Below are positions 1-7,419 of a stretch of 64,000 nt of DNA, one piece after another. The stretch spans positions 1 through 64,000 of the forward strand of contig NZ_BMXE01000005.1 in the NCBI RefSeq assembly GCF_014651595.1. Direction: 5' to 3'. The notes beneath the pieces were generated by a model. The model did not search any database. It saw nothing but the letters and a program-made list of their open reading frames with translations, and was not told the DNA's origin. The position numbers and the translations under genes were made by a program. The DNA comes from Pseudovibrio japonicus. GTDB lineage: Bacteria > Pseudomonadota > Alphaproteobacteria > Rhizobiales > Stappiaceae. Numbering within the stretch: position 1 is the stretch's first letter; every line of letters starts with the position of its first letter.

Positions 1-75
1 GTCGATAGGAGGCATGTGGAAGGGTGGTAACATCCGAAGCTGAGCCTTACTAATAGCTCGATCGAGCTTGATCAC
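1..75 (+). rRNA. 23S rRNA, 3' end (partial)
   Basis: The first bases carry the conserved 3' terminal region of bacterial 23S rRNA, including the GAGCCTTACTAAT block and the closing GCTTGATC that normally pairs with the 5' end of the molecule. The gene begins before the window. The exact 3' end is estimated from the terminal stem. Confidence 0.93.
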
Positions 76-99
76 TCCCATTAAGCTATAATCATAAAA

Positions 100-120
100 T
101 GACACTTCAACGAAGTGTCA
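100..120 (+). other. Stem-loop in the 23S-5S spacer
   Basis: TGACACTTC and GAAGTGTCA form a perfect 9-bp stem with a 3-nt loop, with no U-tract after it. Its place between 23S and 5S suggests a processing or anti-termination element of the rRNA transcript; that role is inference. Confidence 0.5.
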
Positions 121-235
121 GAAACAACAAGCAAAACGACTTCAACAAACAGACCAGTTCATAAAACATACTCAGATCAACCTGACGAGCGATAGCGAGA
201 CAGATAAGTTGACCTGACAAATATGTGCTTTATTC

Positions 236-355
236 CTGCCCGGTGGCTATGGCGGGGCGCCCCCACCCGATCCCATCCCGAACTCGGAAGTGAAACGCCC
301 CTGCGCCAATGGTACTTCGTCTCAAGACGCGGGAGAGTAGGTCGCCGCCGGGCAT
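236..355 (+). rRNA. rrf: 5S rRNA
   Basis: A block of about 119 nt begins CCTGCCCGGTGG and ends CGCCGCCGGGCA. Its two ends pair as helix I. It carries the CCCATCCCGAACTCGGAAGTGAAAC region typical of alphaproteobacterial 5S rRNA, seen here as CCCATCCCGAACTCGGAAG. It lies between the 23S gene and tRNA-fMet, the normal order of an rrn operon. The ends are accurate to a few bases. Confidence 0.95.
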
Positions 356-444
356 GAATAAAACACATATAAAATCTCGACAAAATAATCAGAACAACAA
401 ATCAGATATAAACTCTCTAAAATAACCAGAACAACACAATTTAC

Positions 445-521
<77 letters not shown>

Positions 522-527
522 AATATT

Positions 528-560
528 AACCCGCTAACTCTTCGAGTTGGCGGGTTTTTT
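528..560 (+). terminator. Rho-independent terminator of the rrn operon
   Basis: AACCCGCTAACTC, loop TTC and GAGTTGGCGGGTT form a 13-bp stem (one G-T pair) followed directly by a T-run. It lies 6 nt after tRNA-fMet. Confidence 0.9.
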
Positions 561-735
561 CGTTGTGTGGAACTGGGCGTGGCCTAAAGACCGGTATGCA
601 GGGGCTAAGCAAACTTTTCTCTATAAATTTGGCGATAATACAAGGTGGTCACGCTTGGGAGGACCTGTTCAATTTGTCGTTTTGCATGTTGTGAAGGCGC
701 GTTGGTGGGTTACCATGGCCTTTTGGGTTTGAGAT

Positions 736-1206
736 ATGCAAGATTTGGATGTTCTGGTTCGGGATGCAGGTCCTGGTGATGCGGATGGGGCTGTTCGTGT
801 TTTGCGGGAGAGTATTTCCCGGTTGTGTGAGGCGGATCATGAGAATGAGCCGGGGGAGGCCTCCAGATGGCTGGCGAATAAGACGGTTGATACGTTTCTG
901 AAGTGGCTGGGTGATCCTAATCTTGTCATGCGGGTGGCAGTTCGCGACGGTGAGATTGCCGCAGTGGGTTCGTGCCATATTTCTTCGCGCAGTGTGGTCC
1001 TGCTGTATGTGGCGCCTGAACATCGGTTTGCTGGTGTTAGCTCCTTGTTGCTCAGTGATCTTGAAGAGGTTTTGAGACATCTCGGGAGTGGTCAAATGAG
1101 CTTGGAAAGTACGGCTACCGCGCTGGAGTTCTATAGGGCGCGGGGGTGGAAGCCTAAGAGTGAGGATGCACCTTCGACGCTCTTGGTGAAGCAGGTTGGT
1201 GTGTAG
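736..1206 (+). CDS. GNAT-family N-acetyltransferase
   Basis: A 156-residue protein of typical single-domain GNAT size. The N-terminal part (residues 6-45) resembles strand 1 and helices 1-2 of the fold. Residues 68-100 form the central beta strands ending in VVLLYVAPEHRFAGVSSLLL, which matches GNAT motif A although the usual Q/R-x-x-G-x-G/A is weakened to HRFAGVS. The C-terminal ATALEFYRARGW is the common motif B (ALEFYEkxGF). It probably transfers an acetyl group from acetyl-CoA to an unknown amine. It starts at an ATG after the rRNA operon and stands alone. Confidence 0.8.
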   Translation: MQDLDVLVRDAGPGDADGAVRVLRESISRLCEADHENEPGEASRWLANKTVDTFLKWLGDPNLVMRVAVRDGEIAAVGSCHISSRSVVLLYVAPEHRFAGVSSLLLSDLEEVLRHLGSGQMSLESTATALEFYRARGWKPKSEDAPSTLLVKQVGV

Positions 1207-1312
1207 CTCAGGTCGGGGCTCAGAACCTTTCTCAAGCTGCTTGCAATTTTTGAGTGGCTCGTGGGAGCTATCCCTCTTGGTTCGGGGCGATACGTGTCGG
1301 CGTTTTGGGGAA

Positions 1313-1456
1313 ATGGGCGGGATTGTGCTTTTAGGACCTGTTATTGTTCTGATTGCCATGCGAACTTGATCGGGCTATTGGCATTGGACTTATTTGTTTG
1401 TTGTGGCGACGGGAATTTGCTGCTTCTTAGGACGGGTTTTCATTTGGATTTCCTGA
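1313..1456 (+). other. Possible small membrane-protein ORF with an in-frame TGA
   Basis: From the ATG at 1313, eighteen hydrophobic codons (MGGIVLLGPVIVLIAMRT) run to a TGA at 1367-1369. The same frame then stays open for 28 further codons, rich in Trp, Phe and Ile, up to a second TGA at 1454. The second part overlaps the start of the TauE gene. It could be a decayed small membrane protein with a nonsense change (Trp codon to TGA) or chance. Nothing else supports it. Confidence 0.2.
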
Positions 1457-2157
1457 TTATTTTTGTATCAAGCATTCTGGCGGGTCTGTTGTCCGGGATT
1501 GTCGGTACAGGCTCTTCGATTGTTTTATTGCCAGTGCTTGTGGGCATTTATGGAGCGAAAGCGGCTATTCCCATTATGGCAATTTCCGCTTTTCTGGCGA
1601 ATATTGGGCGCGTTTGCGTTTGGTGGCGTTCTGTGAATTGGAAGGCTGTCTGGTTCTATGCTGTGCCGAGTATTCCAATGGCGGCGTTGGGCGCAAAAAC
1701 GCTTATTGAACTTCCTGATTCAATGGGTAGCCTTTTGCTCGGTGTCTTCTTGCTTTGCCTTATTCCGGGGCGTTATTTTCTCAGGGCGAAGCAATTTGGA
1801 AGTAAGCCAATTCATCTGATTGCAGGTGGGGTTTGCATTGGGTTTCTAACTGGTCTGGTTGCTTCAACGGGGCCGCTTAGTCTTGCTGTGTTTTCCGGCT
1901 TTGGTCTGGTCAAAGGTGTGTTGATTGCCACTGAAGCTGCTGGCTCTCTTTTTGTGTTTGGGGCGAAGGTTTTTACGTTCAATCATCTGGGCGTTCTGCC
2001 CTATGACATCATCGTCAGTGGGGTGATGGTGGGCGCTTCTATAACTGTTGGGACCTATGGGGCGAAACGTATTTTGAGCAGGATGAGTACGCGCCAGCAT
2101 GACAGGGTTATTGACCTTGTCTTGGCGGGCTCTGGTGTGTCGTTGGTTTTCGCCTAG
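1444..2157 (+). CDS. TauE/SafE-family sulfite/anion exporter
   Basis: About 237 residues with seven to eight hydrophobic segments. The family hallmark GLLSGIVGTGSSIVLLP lies near the N terminus, and a second glycine-rich repeat GFLTGLVASTGPL sits in the middle, reflecting the internal duplication of the family. Members export or import small anions such as sulfite or sulfoacetate; the substrate here is unknown. The frame is open back to a GTG at 1261, but that extension is not family-like. The TTG at 1444, with AGGACGGG upstream, places the start just before the DFLIIFVSSILAG segment where homologues begin. Confidence 0.82.
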   Translation: MDFLIIFVSSILAGLLSGIVGTGSSIVLLPVLVGIYGAKAAIPIMAISAFLANIGRVCVWWRSVNWKAVWFYAVPSIPMAALGAKTLIELPDSMGSLLLGVFLLCLIPGRYFLRAKQFGSKPIHLIAGGVCIGFLTGLVASTGPLSLAVFSGFGLVKGVLIATEAAGSLFVFGAKVFTFNHLGVLPYDIIVSGVMVGASITVGTYGAKRILSRMSTRQHDRVIDLVLAGSGVSLVFA

Positions 2158-2261
2158 CGGGATAGCAATGATGCCGGTGGGATTGGGCATAAGGGCTTGC
2201 TGCAATCGTGGTGGGGTGTGTTATGTTTTCTGGGGTTCTTTGTTTGAGTTGATTGTTTTTG

Positions 2262-2365
2262 GAGCATGTTGCGTTCATGTGCATTCACGCATCACGCTCT
2301 AAAACCTTATTATTGCGCGTATTTTTTATCCGAAAACCGGAACCACTTTTCGGAAATACGCTCTA
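2262..2365 (+). repeat. Dispersed palindromic repeat, about 100 bp, copy 1
   Basis: The element runs from GAGCATGTTGCGTTCAT to TACGCTCTA. Its second half is an inverted repeat, GCGTATTTTTTATCCGAAAA ... TTTTCGGAAATACGC. A clear second copy lies in opposite orientation at 62194-62299 and a degenerate one at 27326-27425. Such TCCGAAAACCGG...TTTTCGG palindromes are common in genomes of Hyphomicrobiales and relatives. It ends 14 nt before the next coding start and includes no gene. Confidence 0.8.
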
Positions 2366-2378
2366 GGGAGTTGTTGCT

Positions 2379-2753
2379 TTGACCCGGGATGAGTTTGATC
2401 AGTATTGCGCGTCTTTGGTTGGTGTGAGCCACGTCATCCAGTGGGGGAATGCGTCTGTCTGGAAGGTTGGAGGGAAGATCTTTGCGATCTGTTCCAACTG
2501 GGGGGAGGATGCCCCGGAAAAGGATGGGATCAAGATTAGCTTCAAGTGCTCTGAGCTTTCCTATCAGATCCTGACGGAGCAGGCCGGGATTATTCCGGCG
2601 CCTTATCTGGCGCGGGCAAAGTGGGTTCAGCTTGAGACTGCGGGGGCTATGTCTGATGAAGATATCAAGGCGTATATCTCTGAGGCACATCGCATTATTG
2701 CGTTGAAACTAAGCAAGAAATTGCAGAGAGAAATTGGGTTTGTGGACGCCTGA
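2379..2753 (+). CDS. MmcQ/YjbR-family protein
   Basis: A 124-residue single-domain protein. The N terminus TRDEFDQYCASLVGV, the central WKVGGKIFAIC and ISFKC strands, and the basic C-terminal helical end match the MmcQ/YjbR (DUF419) family. This fold resembles a double-wing DNA-binding domain, but the biological role is unsettled. The start is a TTG at 2379 with AGGGAG about 9 nt upstream; that ribosome binding site lies in the end of the repeat at 2262-2365, so the repeat may supply it. Confidence 0.85.
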   Translation: MTRDEFDQYCASLVGVSHVIQWGNASVWKVGGKIFAICSNWGEDAPEKDGIKISFKCSELSYQILTEQAGIIPAPYLARAKWVQLETAGAMSDEDIKAYISEAHRIIALKLSKKLQREIGFVDA

Positions 2754-3133
2754 TTATCAGCTGCGCGCTTGTTTGCGTCGGTTTGCGTTATTTGCGTGTG
2801 AACTGCGTTGAAAGCGTATTTTCTGAGTTGTTTTGTTGCTGGCTGCTGTGCCGGGAGAGACTGGCGGGCCTGAGGTTTATTGCTGGGCGTGTCTGGATGG
2901 GTTGTATGCGGGCGAGGGGCTACCATAAGGCTGCGGGGCGGGGATACGTTTCCCACGGGGAATTCCAGTGATCTTTTATGCCCGCTTTTGCTGAGGCTCG
3001 ATTGAAACCACGGCTTGAGCGTTATCCCCCTGTTTACTGCAGTTGAGTGCTTTGGCCTCTGAATTAGTATTCTACATACACTAGTGGCTTTAGATCGCTT
3101 TCGTTGACTTTGGTTTTGTGTCAAGAAGGCGCT
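2754..3133 (+). other. Intergenic region without a recognised gene
   Basis: About 380 bp. Short open frames on both strands show no ribosome binding site or family-like sequence. The promoter for the following Cys-rich gene probably lies in its AT-richer end (about 3060-3100). No repeat was seen. Confidence 0.5.
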
Positions 3134-3655
3134 ATGGATCTGAACCAACTTGATGAGCGCCTGAAGGCGGACTGTGAGGCATGTGCGTCCCTTTGCTGTG
3201 TGGCGCTGGCCTTTGATAAGTCGCCTGTTTTTCCGTTTGATAAAGCGTCTGGTGAGGCGTGCCGCAACCTTGAGGATTGCGGCAAGTGCCGGATCCATGC
3301 TGATCTGGCGACCACAGGCTACATGGGCTGCGTTCAGTTTCACTGTAACGGGGCTGGGCCGATTGTCACGCGGGATCTGTTTTCTGGTAGCAGTTGGCAA
3401 ACGCAGCCGCACTTGCTGCGGCCTATGATGGAAGCCTTCTGGGTGTTCTTGCGGCTTCAGGAGCAGGTGCTGTTATTGAGACATGCCGCCAATCTGCCGT
3501 TGCCAGAATCCAAGCAGAAAGAGCTGCATGCCTTCTTGGAGGAGCTTTGCCCCGAGGATGGGTGGAGCTGGGATAAGTTTGAAGCGCTGGACCATGCGAG
3601 GGTGTCAGCACGGGTGAAGGACTGGCTTGCGTCCTTGCGCGATGTGTTGGCGTAG
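3134..3655 (+). CDS. Cysteine-rich protein with putative metal-binding N-terminal module
   Basis: The product has 173 residues. The first 70 carry eight cysteines arranged C-x2-C-x3-CC, C-x5-C-x2-C, then C-x4-C (in CEACASLCC, CRNLEDCGKC and GCVQFHC). The CASLCCVAL and FDKASGEACRNL segments resemble a module found at the N terminus of some actinobacterial pentapeptide-repeat proteins. The remaining residues are helical with no repeat. Metal or Fe-S binding is inferred from the cysteines. AAGAAGG lies 5 nt before the ATG chosen as start; a TTG 30 nt upstream is less likely. Confidence 0.65.
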   Translation: MDLNQLDERLKADCEACASLCCVALAFDKSPVFPFDKASGEACRNLEDCGKCRIHADLATTGYMGCVQFHCNGAGPIVTRDLFSGSSWQTQPHLLRPMMEAFWVFLRLQEQVLLLRHAANLPLPESKQKELHAFLEELCPEDGWSWDKFEALDHARVSARVKDWLASLRDVLA

Positions 3656-3663
3656 TCTTGTGA

Positions 3664-4470
3664 CTATGCTGTGTCAGGTTTCGTTGCTTTGACCATCAGG
3701 AGGAAAGCGGAGAGATCTTTCCAGCGGTGGAAGCGTGGTTCCTGCTGAATAGCGTCTTCTGTTGGTTTTGGTTCCTGAACTTCTTTGATTTGGAGGCCTG
3801 TCTTGATGATGGGGTTCAGATAATCGCTCAAGGTGCGCGGGAATCTGGGCACGCTGAAGCGCTGGACATCTCGATTGTCACCGTGCCGCGCGAATTTCCA
3901 TTGATCAGCAAAATGGTTCTGGTCGTAGTACTTTGAGACGATTAGGCCCGTCGTATGTCCGTTCTCATCTTTTTGCCAAGCTAGGCCAGGGGTAATGAAG
4001 CAGGGGTGCAGAATGGAAAATGCGAGCGTACCGCCCGGTTTGAGAAGTCTGTAAGCTTCGCGCATCGCTCCTTCAAAATCAGGGCCATCCATGAGTGCGA
4101 GTGTGGAAATGACCATGTCAAATGCACCGGCGGGGAAGCCTGTGTTGGCGCTGAATGAGCTGGTCGCGTAGGTGATGCCCAACGGCGTTTTCTGCTCTTC
4201 GGTGATTGCATGTTTGATCATCTTGTCAGAGAGATCAACGCCAGACATGCGTGCGCCGGCTCGAGCGAGTTTGCGGGTGTTGGTGCCTTCACCACATCCC
4301 AGATCAATCATATGCTTACCGGTGATATCGCCCAAAAAGCGCTCAAAGGCTGGCCATGTGAACAAGTCGCGGTAGACATCCAAGCCTGCCTCGACGTCTT
4401 TCTTCCACTGATCAGCATTTTGGTCCCAATGGTCGGCAACAAGGGTGTCGGTGAACTGCTCTGCTGACAT
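3664..4470 (-). CDS. Class I SAM-dependent methyltransferase
   Basis: 268 residues. SAM motif I is MIDLGCGEGTNTRKLA (residues about 54-69), followed by the acidic strand-2 end MSGVDLS, motif II-like FDMVISTLALM and motif III RLLKPGGTLAFSILHPC. This is the Methyltransf_11/25 pattern of small-molecule methyltransferases. The C-terminal third (FSVPRFPRTLSDYLNPI) is a substrate lid seen in ubiquinone/menaquinone-type and detoxifying enzymes. The substrate cannot be named. The gene ends tail-to-tail, 8 nt from its neighbour. Confidence 0.85.
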   Translation of the reverse strand: MSAEQFTDTLVADHWDQNADQWKKDVEAGLDVYRDLFTWPAFERFLGDITGKHMIDLGCGEGTNTRKLARAGARMSGVDLSDKMIKHAITEEQKTPLGITYATSSFSANTGFPAGAFDMVISTLALMDGPDFEGAMREAYRLLKPGGTLAFSILHPCFITPGLAWQKDENGHTTGLIVSKYYDQNHFADQWKFARHGDNRDVQRFSVPRFPRTLSDYLNPIIKTGLQIKEVQEPKPTEDAIQQEPRFHRWKDLSAFLLMVKATKPDTA

Positions 4471-4672
4471 GGCAATACCTCAAACTGAATGACTGGCTGA
4501 AAAGGCTCCAAAGGTTACACAGGCAGACCTGTATGTCACGATGTGATGGTGTTACCTGCTTTGCTAGTTTTCCGTGGTGTTGCGATTGCGCATTGTGTAT
4601 AGAAAGGCGAGTCTTGTTAAAGCCCTTTGCCGGAAGACGATCAGGTGAACGGCTTTAGCTTTTTGCTTTAAG

Positions 4673-4717
4673 GCGCAGCCCTTTTTGAAAACCGGTGTAC
4701 CCGTTTAGGGACTGCGC
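4673..4717. repeat. Palindrome upstream of bioM
   Basis: GCGCAG(C)CCT and AGGG(A)CTGCGC are imperfect arms around TTTTTGAAAACCGGTGTACCCG. The AAAACCGG core recalls the dispersed palindrome at 2262-2365, so it may be a diverged member, or a hairpin in the bioM leader. No BioR-type operator was recognised. Confidence 0.45.
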
Positions 4718-4736
4718 GCAGACATGAAGATACGGC

Positions 4737-5468
4737 GTGAACGACACTTCAAAATCCATCAGTTTTGACCATGTTTCCATTGAACGGGGCGGTGCCACGA
4801 TCATCAGCGATGTGAGTGTTGCGCTGCCGGATCAACGGGTCGGGATTATTGGGCGTAATGGTTCCGGCAAATCCACGCTTGTGCGCAGCCTGAATGGGTT
4901 GCTGCCAATCAGTGCCGGATCATTGGTGGTGCATGGAGTTTCTTCCGGTGAGGGTGCAAAGAAACTGGCGCGGGTAACTGGCTTTGTGTTTCAGAACCCG
5001 GATCATCAGCTGATCTTTCCGACTGCGCTGGAAGAGCTGAGTTTTGGTTTGCGCCAGCTTGGCGTTGGCAAGGCCGATGCGAAGGCGCAGGGGCTGGCTT
5101 TGCTGAAAGAGCACGGCATTGCGGAGCTGGCGGAACGGCCTGTTCATGAGCTTTCTGAAGGGCAGAAGCAGCTGATCTGCATTCTGGCGGTGCTCATTAT
5201 GGAGCCGAAGCTGGTGGTGCTGGACGAGCCGTTTTCCAGTCTGGATTTGCGGACGCGGGCGGCACTGCGGCGCAAGCTTGAGAAGCTGGATCAGCAGATC
5301 ATCTTTGTCAGCCATGAGCTGGATGCGCTGAGCGATTATGACAAGGTGCTCTGGATTGAGGACGGCCGCGTTAAGCAGTTGGGGGCGCCGGTGGATGTGC
5401 TGGCGGCCTATGAGGAGCACGAGCTTTCTGGGGCTCACCTTCATTTTGAGGGAGTGGCGCGCGCATGA
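4737..5468 (+). CDS. bioM: Biotin ECF transporter ATPase BioM
   Basis: A 243-residue ABC ATPase: Walker A GRNGSGKST (about residues 39-47), Q-loop FVFQNPDHQLIF, signature LSEGQKQL, Walker B VVLDEPFSSLD and switch histidine in FVSHELDAL. The Q-loop region with PDHQ and the short length are typical of energy-coupling-factor ATPases. With the membrane coupling protein and BioY downstream it forms the BioMNY biotin importer. The start is a GTG at 4737 with a weak ribosome binding site. The stop overlaps bioN by 4 nt. Confidence 0.92.
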   Translation: MNDTSKSISFDHVSIERGGATIISDVSVALPDQRVGIIGRNGSGKSTLVRSLNGLLPISAGSLVVHGVSSGEGAKKLARVTGFVFQNPDHQLIFPTALEELSFGLRQLGVGKADAKAQGLALLKEHGIAELAERPVHELSEGQKQLICILAVLIMEPKLVVLDEPFSSLDLRTRAALRRKLEKLDQQIIFVSHELDALSDYDKVLWIEDGRVKQLGAPVDVLAAYEEHELSGAHLHFEGVARA

Positions 5469-6076
5469 TTTCGCTTTACATGGCGGGTAATAGTTGGGCG
5501 CATCGGCTTCCTGCCAGAGTGAAGCTGCTGTTTCTGTTTGTGTTGAGTCTGCTGATCATCCCGTTCAACACGCTTTGGTTCTCAGCTGCTCTGCTTGCAT
5601 TTGTGGTGGCGCTGTATGCGACGCTTGGTAGGCGGGGGCTGGAGAAGGTGAAGGTGGTGCGCCCGCTGCTCTGGATGATGGTGATCATCTTGCTTGTGCA
5701 TGCGTTTTTGGGTGATATTGAGCAGGGCATTATTGCTGTGTTGCGCCTATTGGCGATGGTGCTGCTTGCCAACTTTATTAGTATAACAACGCATATGGAG
5801 GCCTTGATGGACGCGGTAGAGCCGTTGTTCCGGCCCCTGCGTGTGTTTGGCATTTCCCCGATGCGGATGTCGCTTGCAGTTGCTTTGGTTATCCGGTTTG
5901 TTCCGGTATTGTTGGCGGTTTATGCCTCGCTGCAAGAAGCGTATAAGGCCAGAACCGCGCGCTCGAACAGTTGGCGTTTGCTGGCTCCGTTTGCCTTACA
6001 CGCGATTAAAATGACAGATCATGTTAGTGAAGCTCTGACAGCCCGTGGTGGGGCTGATGGCTTTGACAGATCCTAG
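5465..6076 (+). CDS. bioN: Biotin ECF transporter transmembrane protein BioN
   Basis: 203 residues, EcfT-type coupling protein. It has about five hydrophobic segments (residues 17-55, 68-110 and 135-160 stand out) and the conserved C-terminal coupling motifs with Ala-Arg-Gly signatures: AYKARTARS and EALTARGGADG. EcfT links two ATPases to the substrate-binding S component. The ATG overlaps the bioM stop, indicating translational coupling. Confidence 0.9.
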   Translation: MISLYMAGNSWAHRLPARVKLLFLFVLSLLIIPFNTLWFSAALLAFVVALYATLGRRGLEKVKVVRPLLWMMVIILLVHAFLGDIEQGIIAVLRLLAMVLLANFISITTHMEALMDAVEPLFRPLRVFGISPMRMSLAVALVIRFVPVLLAVYASLQEAYKARTARSNSWRLLAPFALHAIKMTDHVSEALTARGGADGFDRS

Positions 6077-6173
6077 AGTATTCGTGCTGAATGCACTAAG
6101 AAGATAATTTGAGCGCACTCCTGCTGGTCAGTCTGTGTCCATGTTGCGGGATGTCGCTCCAAAAGAAGTTAGG

Positions 6174-6740
6174 ATGACAATGTCCAGTGATCGTTCTCTT
6201 GTTCAGATTGCATTTTATGCGGCGCTGATTGCTGCTCTGGGGCTGGTGCCCAAGATTGAGTTGGGTCTTGCCGGCGGAATTCCAATTACGGCGCAGTCAC
6301 TTGGTGTGATGCTGGCGGGTATGATGCTTGGTCCGGTGCGTGGTGGGCTTGCTGTTGCTTTGCTGCTGTTCCTCGTGGCACTTGGCTTGCCGTTCCTGGC
6401 GGGTGGCCGTGGTGGTATCGGCGTGTTTTACGGCATGACGGCTGGCTATCTGGCTGGTTACTTTTTTGGAGCGGTTGCTGTTGGCGCGATCATGCGAGCT
6501 ATGCGCAATATGAACGTGGTGTTTGGTGCGATTGTTTCCGGCGTGCTGGGCGGTATTGTTGTGGTGCATGCATTTGGCGTGCCGGTGCTGGCTTACAAAG
6601 CAGACATGACTTTGTATAACGCGTTCTTGGTTGGCAGCTTGCCGTTTATTCCGGGTGACCTGATCAAGGTCGCGCTGGCAACCTTGGTGGCGCATACCAT
6701 TGCGCGCGGTTTACCGTCTGCGATGTTGTCGCGCAGTTAA
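6174..6740 (+). CDS. bioY: Biotin transporter S component BioY
   Basis: About 188 residues with six hydrophobic segments. It shows the BioY hallmarks GIPITAQSLGVMLAGMMLGP, FLAGGRGGIGVFYGMTAGYL and FIPGDLIKVALA, regions that form the biotin site of this family. Two ATGs, 6174 and 6180, are both compatible with the AAGAAGTTAGG upstream; the first is annotated. It is the third gene of bioMNY, about 97 nt after bioN. No biotin biosynthesis genes lie alongside, so uptake is the role seen here. Confidence 0.92.
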   Translation: MTMSSDRSLVQIAFYAALIAALGLVPKIELGLAGGIPITAQSLGVMLAGMMLGPVRGGLAVALLLFLVALGLPFLAGGRGGIGVFYGMTAGYLAGYFFGAVAVGAIMRAMRNMNVVFGAIVSGVLGGIVVVHAFGVPVLAYKADMTLYNAFLVGSLPFIPGDLIKVALATLVAHTIARGLPSAMLSRS

Positions 6741-6761
6741 GCGAACTACAATGAGTTTTGG

Positions 6762-6792
6762 GAAAGCCGGTTCTTATGGGACCGGCTTTTTC
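6762..6792 (+). terminator. Terminator after bioY
   Basis: AAAGCCGGT and ACCGGCTTT pair around TCTTATGGG, followed by a T-run. It closes the bioMNY operon. Confidence 0.88.
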
Positions 6793-6852
6793 TTTGGTTG
6801 GTTGCACGGTAATAATGGAAATTGCAATGCCTGTTCTGAGAAGGAGACATTG

Positions 6853-7362
6853 GTGCTTACCAGCAAGATTACGGCGTTTGATCCAGCTTGGTCAAAAAAG
6901 TTCGAGAAGGAGCGAAATTTGATCTCTGATGCTTTTGGAGATCGTCTTGTTGCTATCTATCATGTTGGTAGCACAGCGGTTCCGGGACTAGCAGCCAAGC
7001 CTGAAATTGACATGTTAGTCGAAGTATCAAATCTCCATCGTACACCTGAAGCCGATAGGTTCATGCGTTCGTGTGGCCACATTCGTGGTAATGACTTATC
7101 GCCCGAACATCACTATTACCGGAAGGACGTTGCTGGTGTTCGGACACATAAGGTGCATGTCTGCCCGATTGGGCATTTGGAGCTCTCAAGAATGCTGTAC
7201 TTCCGTGATCTTCTGCGACAGGATGTTGATTTAAGAGAGCAATATCAGCGCCTCAAGCTTAAGCTAGAGGCCGAAAACACTGCTGGGATGAGTGAGTACC
7301 TAGCTGGTAAATCGCCATTCATTGATGCTGTTTTAAGCGCAAAACCTGACACGGGGGAATGA
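6853..7362 (+). CDS. GrpB-family (UPF0157) protein
   Basis: 169 residues. The family core is clear: HVGSTAVPGLAAKPEIDMLV, with the G-S-T and D-x-D-like residues of a nucleotidyltransferase-type fold, then RTHKVHVCP and the C-terminal FRDLLRQDVDLREQYQRLK. GrpB proteins resemble minimal nucleotidyltransferases but their substrate is unknown. AAGGAG lies 6 nt before the GTG at 6853, which decides the start; the longer upstream frame overlaps the bioY terminator. Confidence 0.87.
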   Translation: MLTSKITAFDPAWSKKFEKERNLISDAFGDRLVAIYHVGSTAVPGLAAKPEIDMLVEVSNLHRTPEADRFMRSCGHIRGNDLSPEHHYYRKDVAGVRTHKVHVCPIGHLELSRMLYFRDLLRQDVDLREQYQRLKLKLEAENTAGMSEYLAGKSPFIDAVLSAKPDTGE

Positions 7363-7419
7363 AAGCAGCGGCCTCACCATAGCAGTAGGGAAACCACAGA
7401 TTTCTCTTTTGCCGTCATA

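Noticed and set aside
2627-3412. A 261-codon minus-strand frame
   Set aside because: Antisense to MmcQ and the Cys-rich gene; composition is Arg/Ser/Thr-rich and no motif is visible.
4471-4736. BioR operator upstream of bioM
   Set aside because: The TTATAGATAA-type palindrome expected for BioR is not present; only a different palindrome at 4673-4717 was found.
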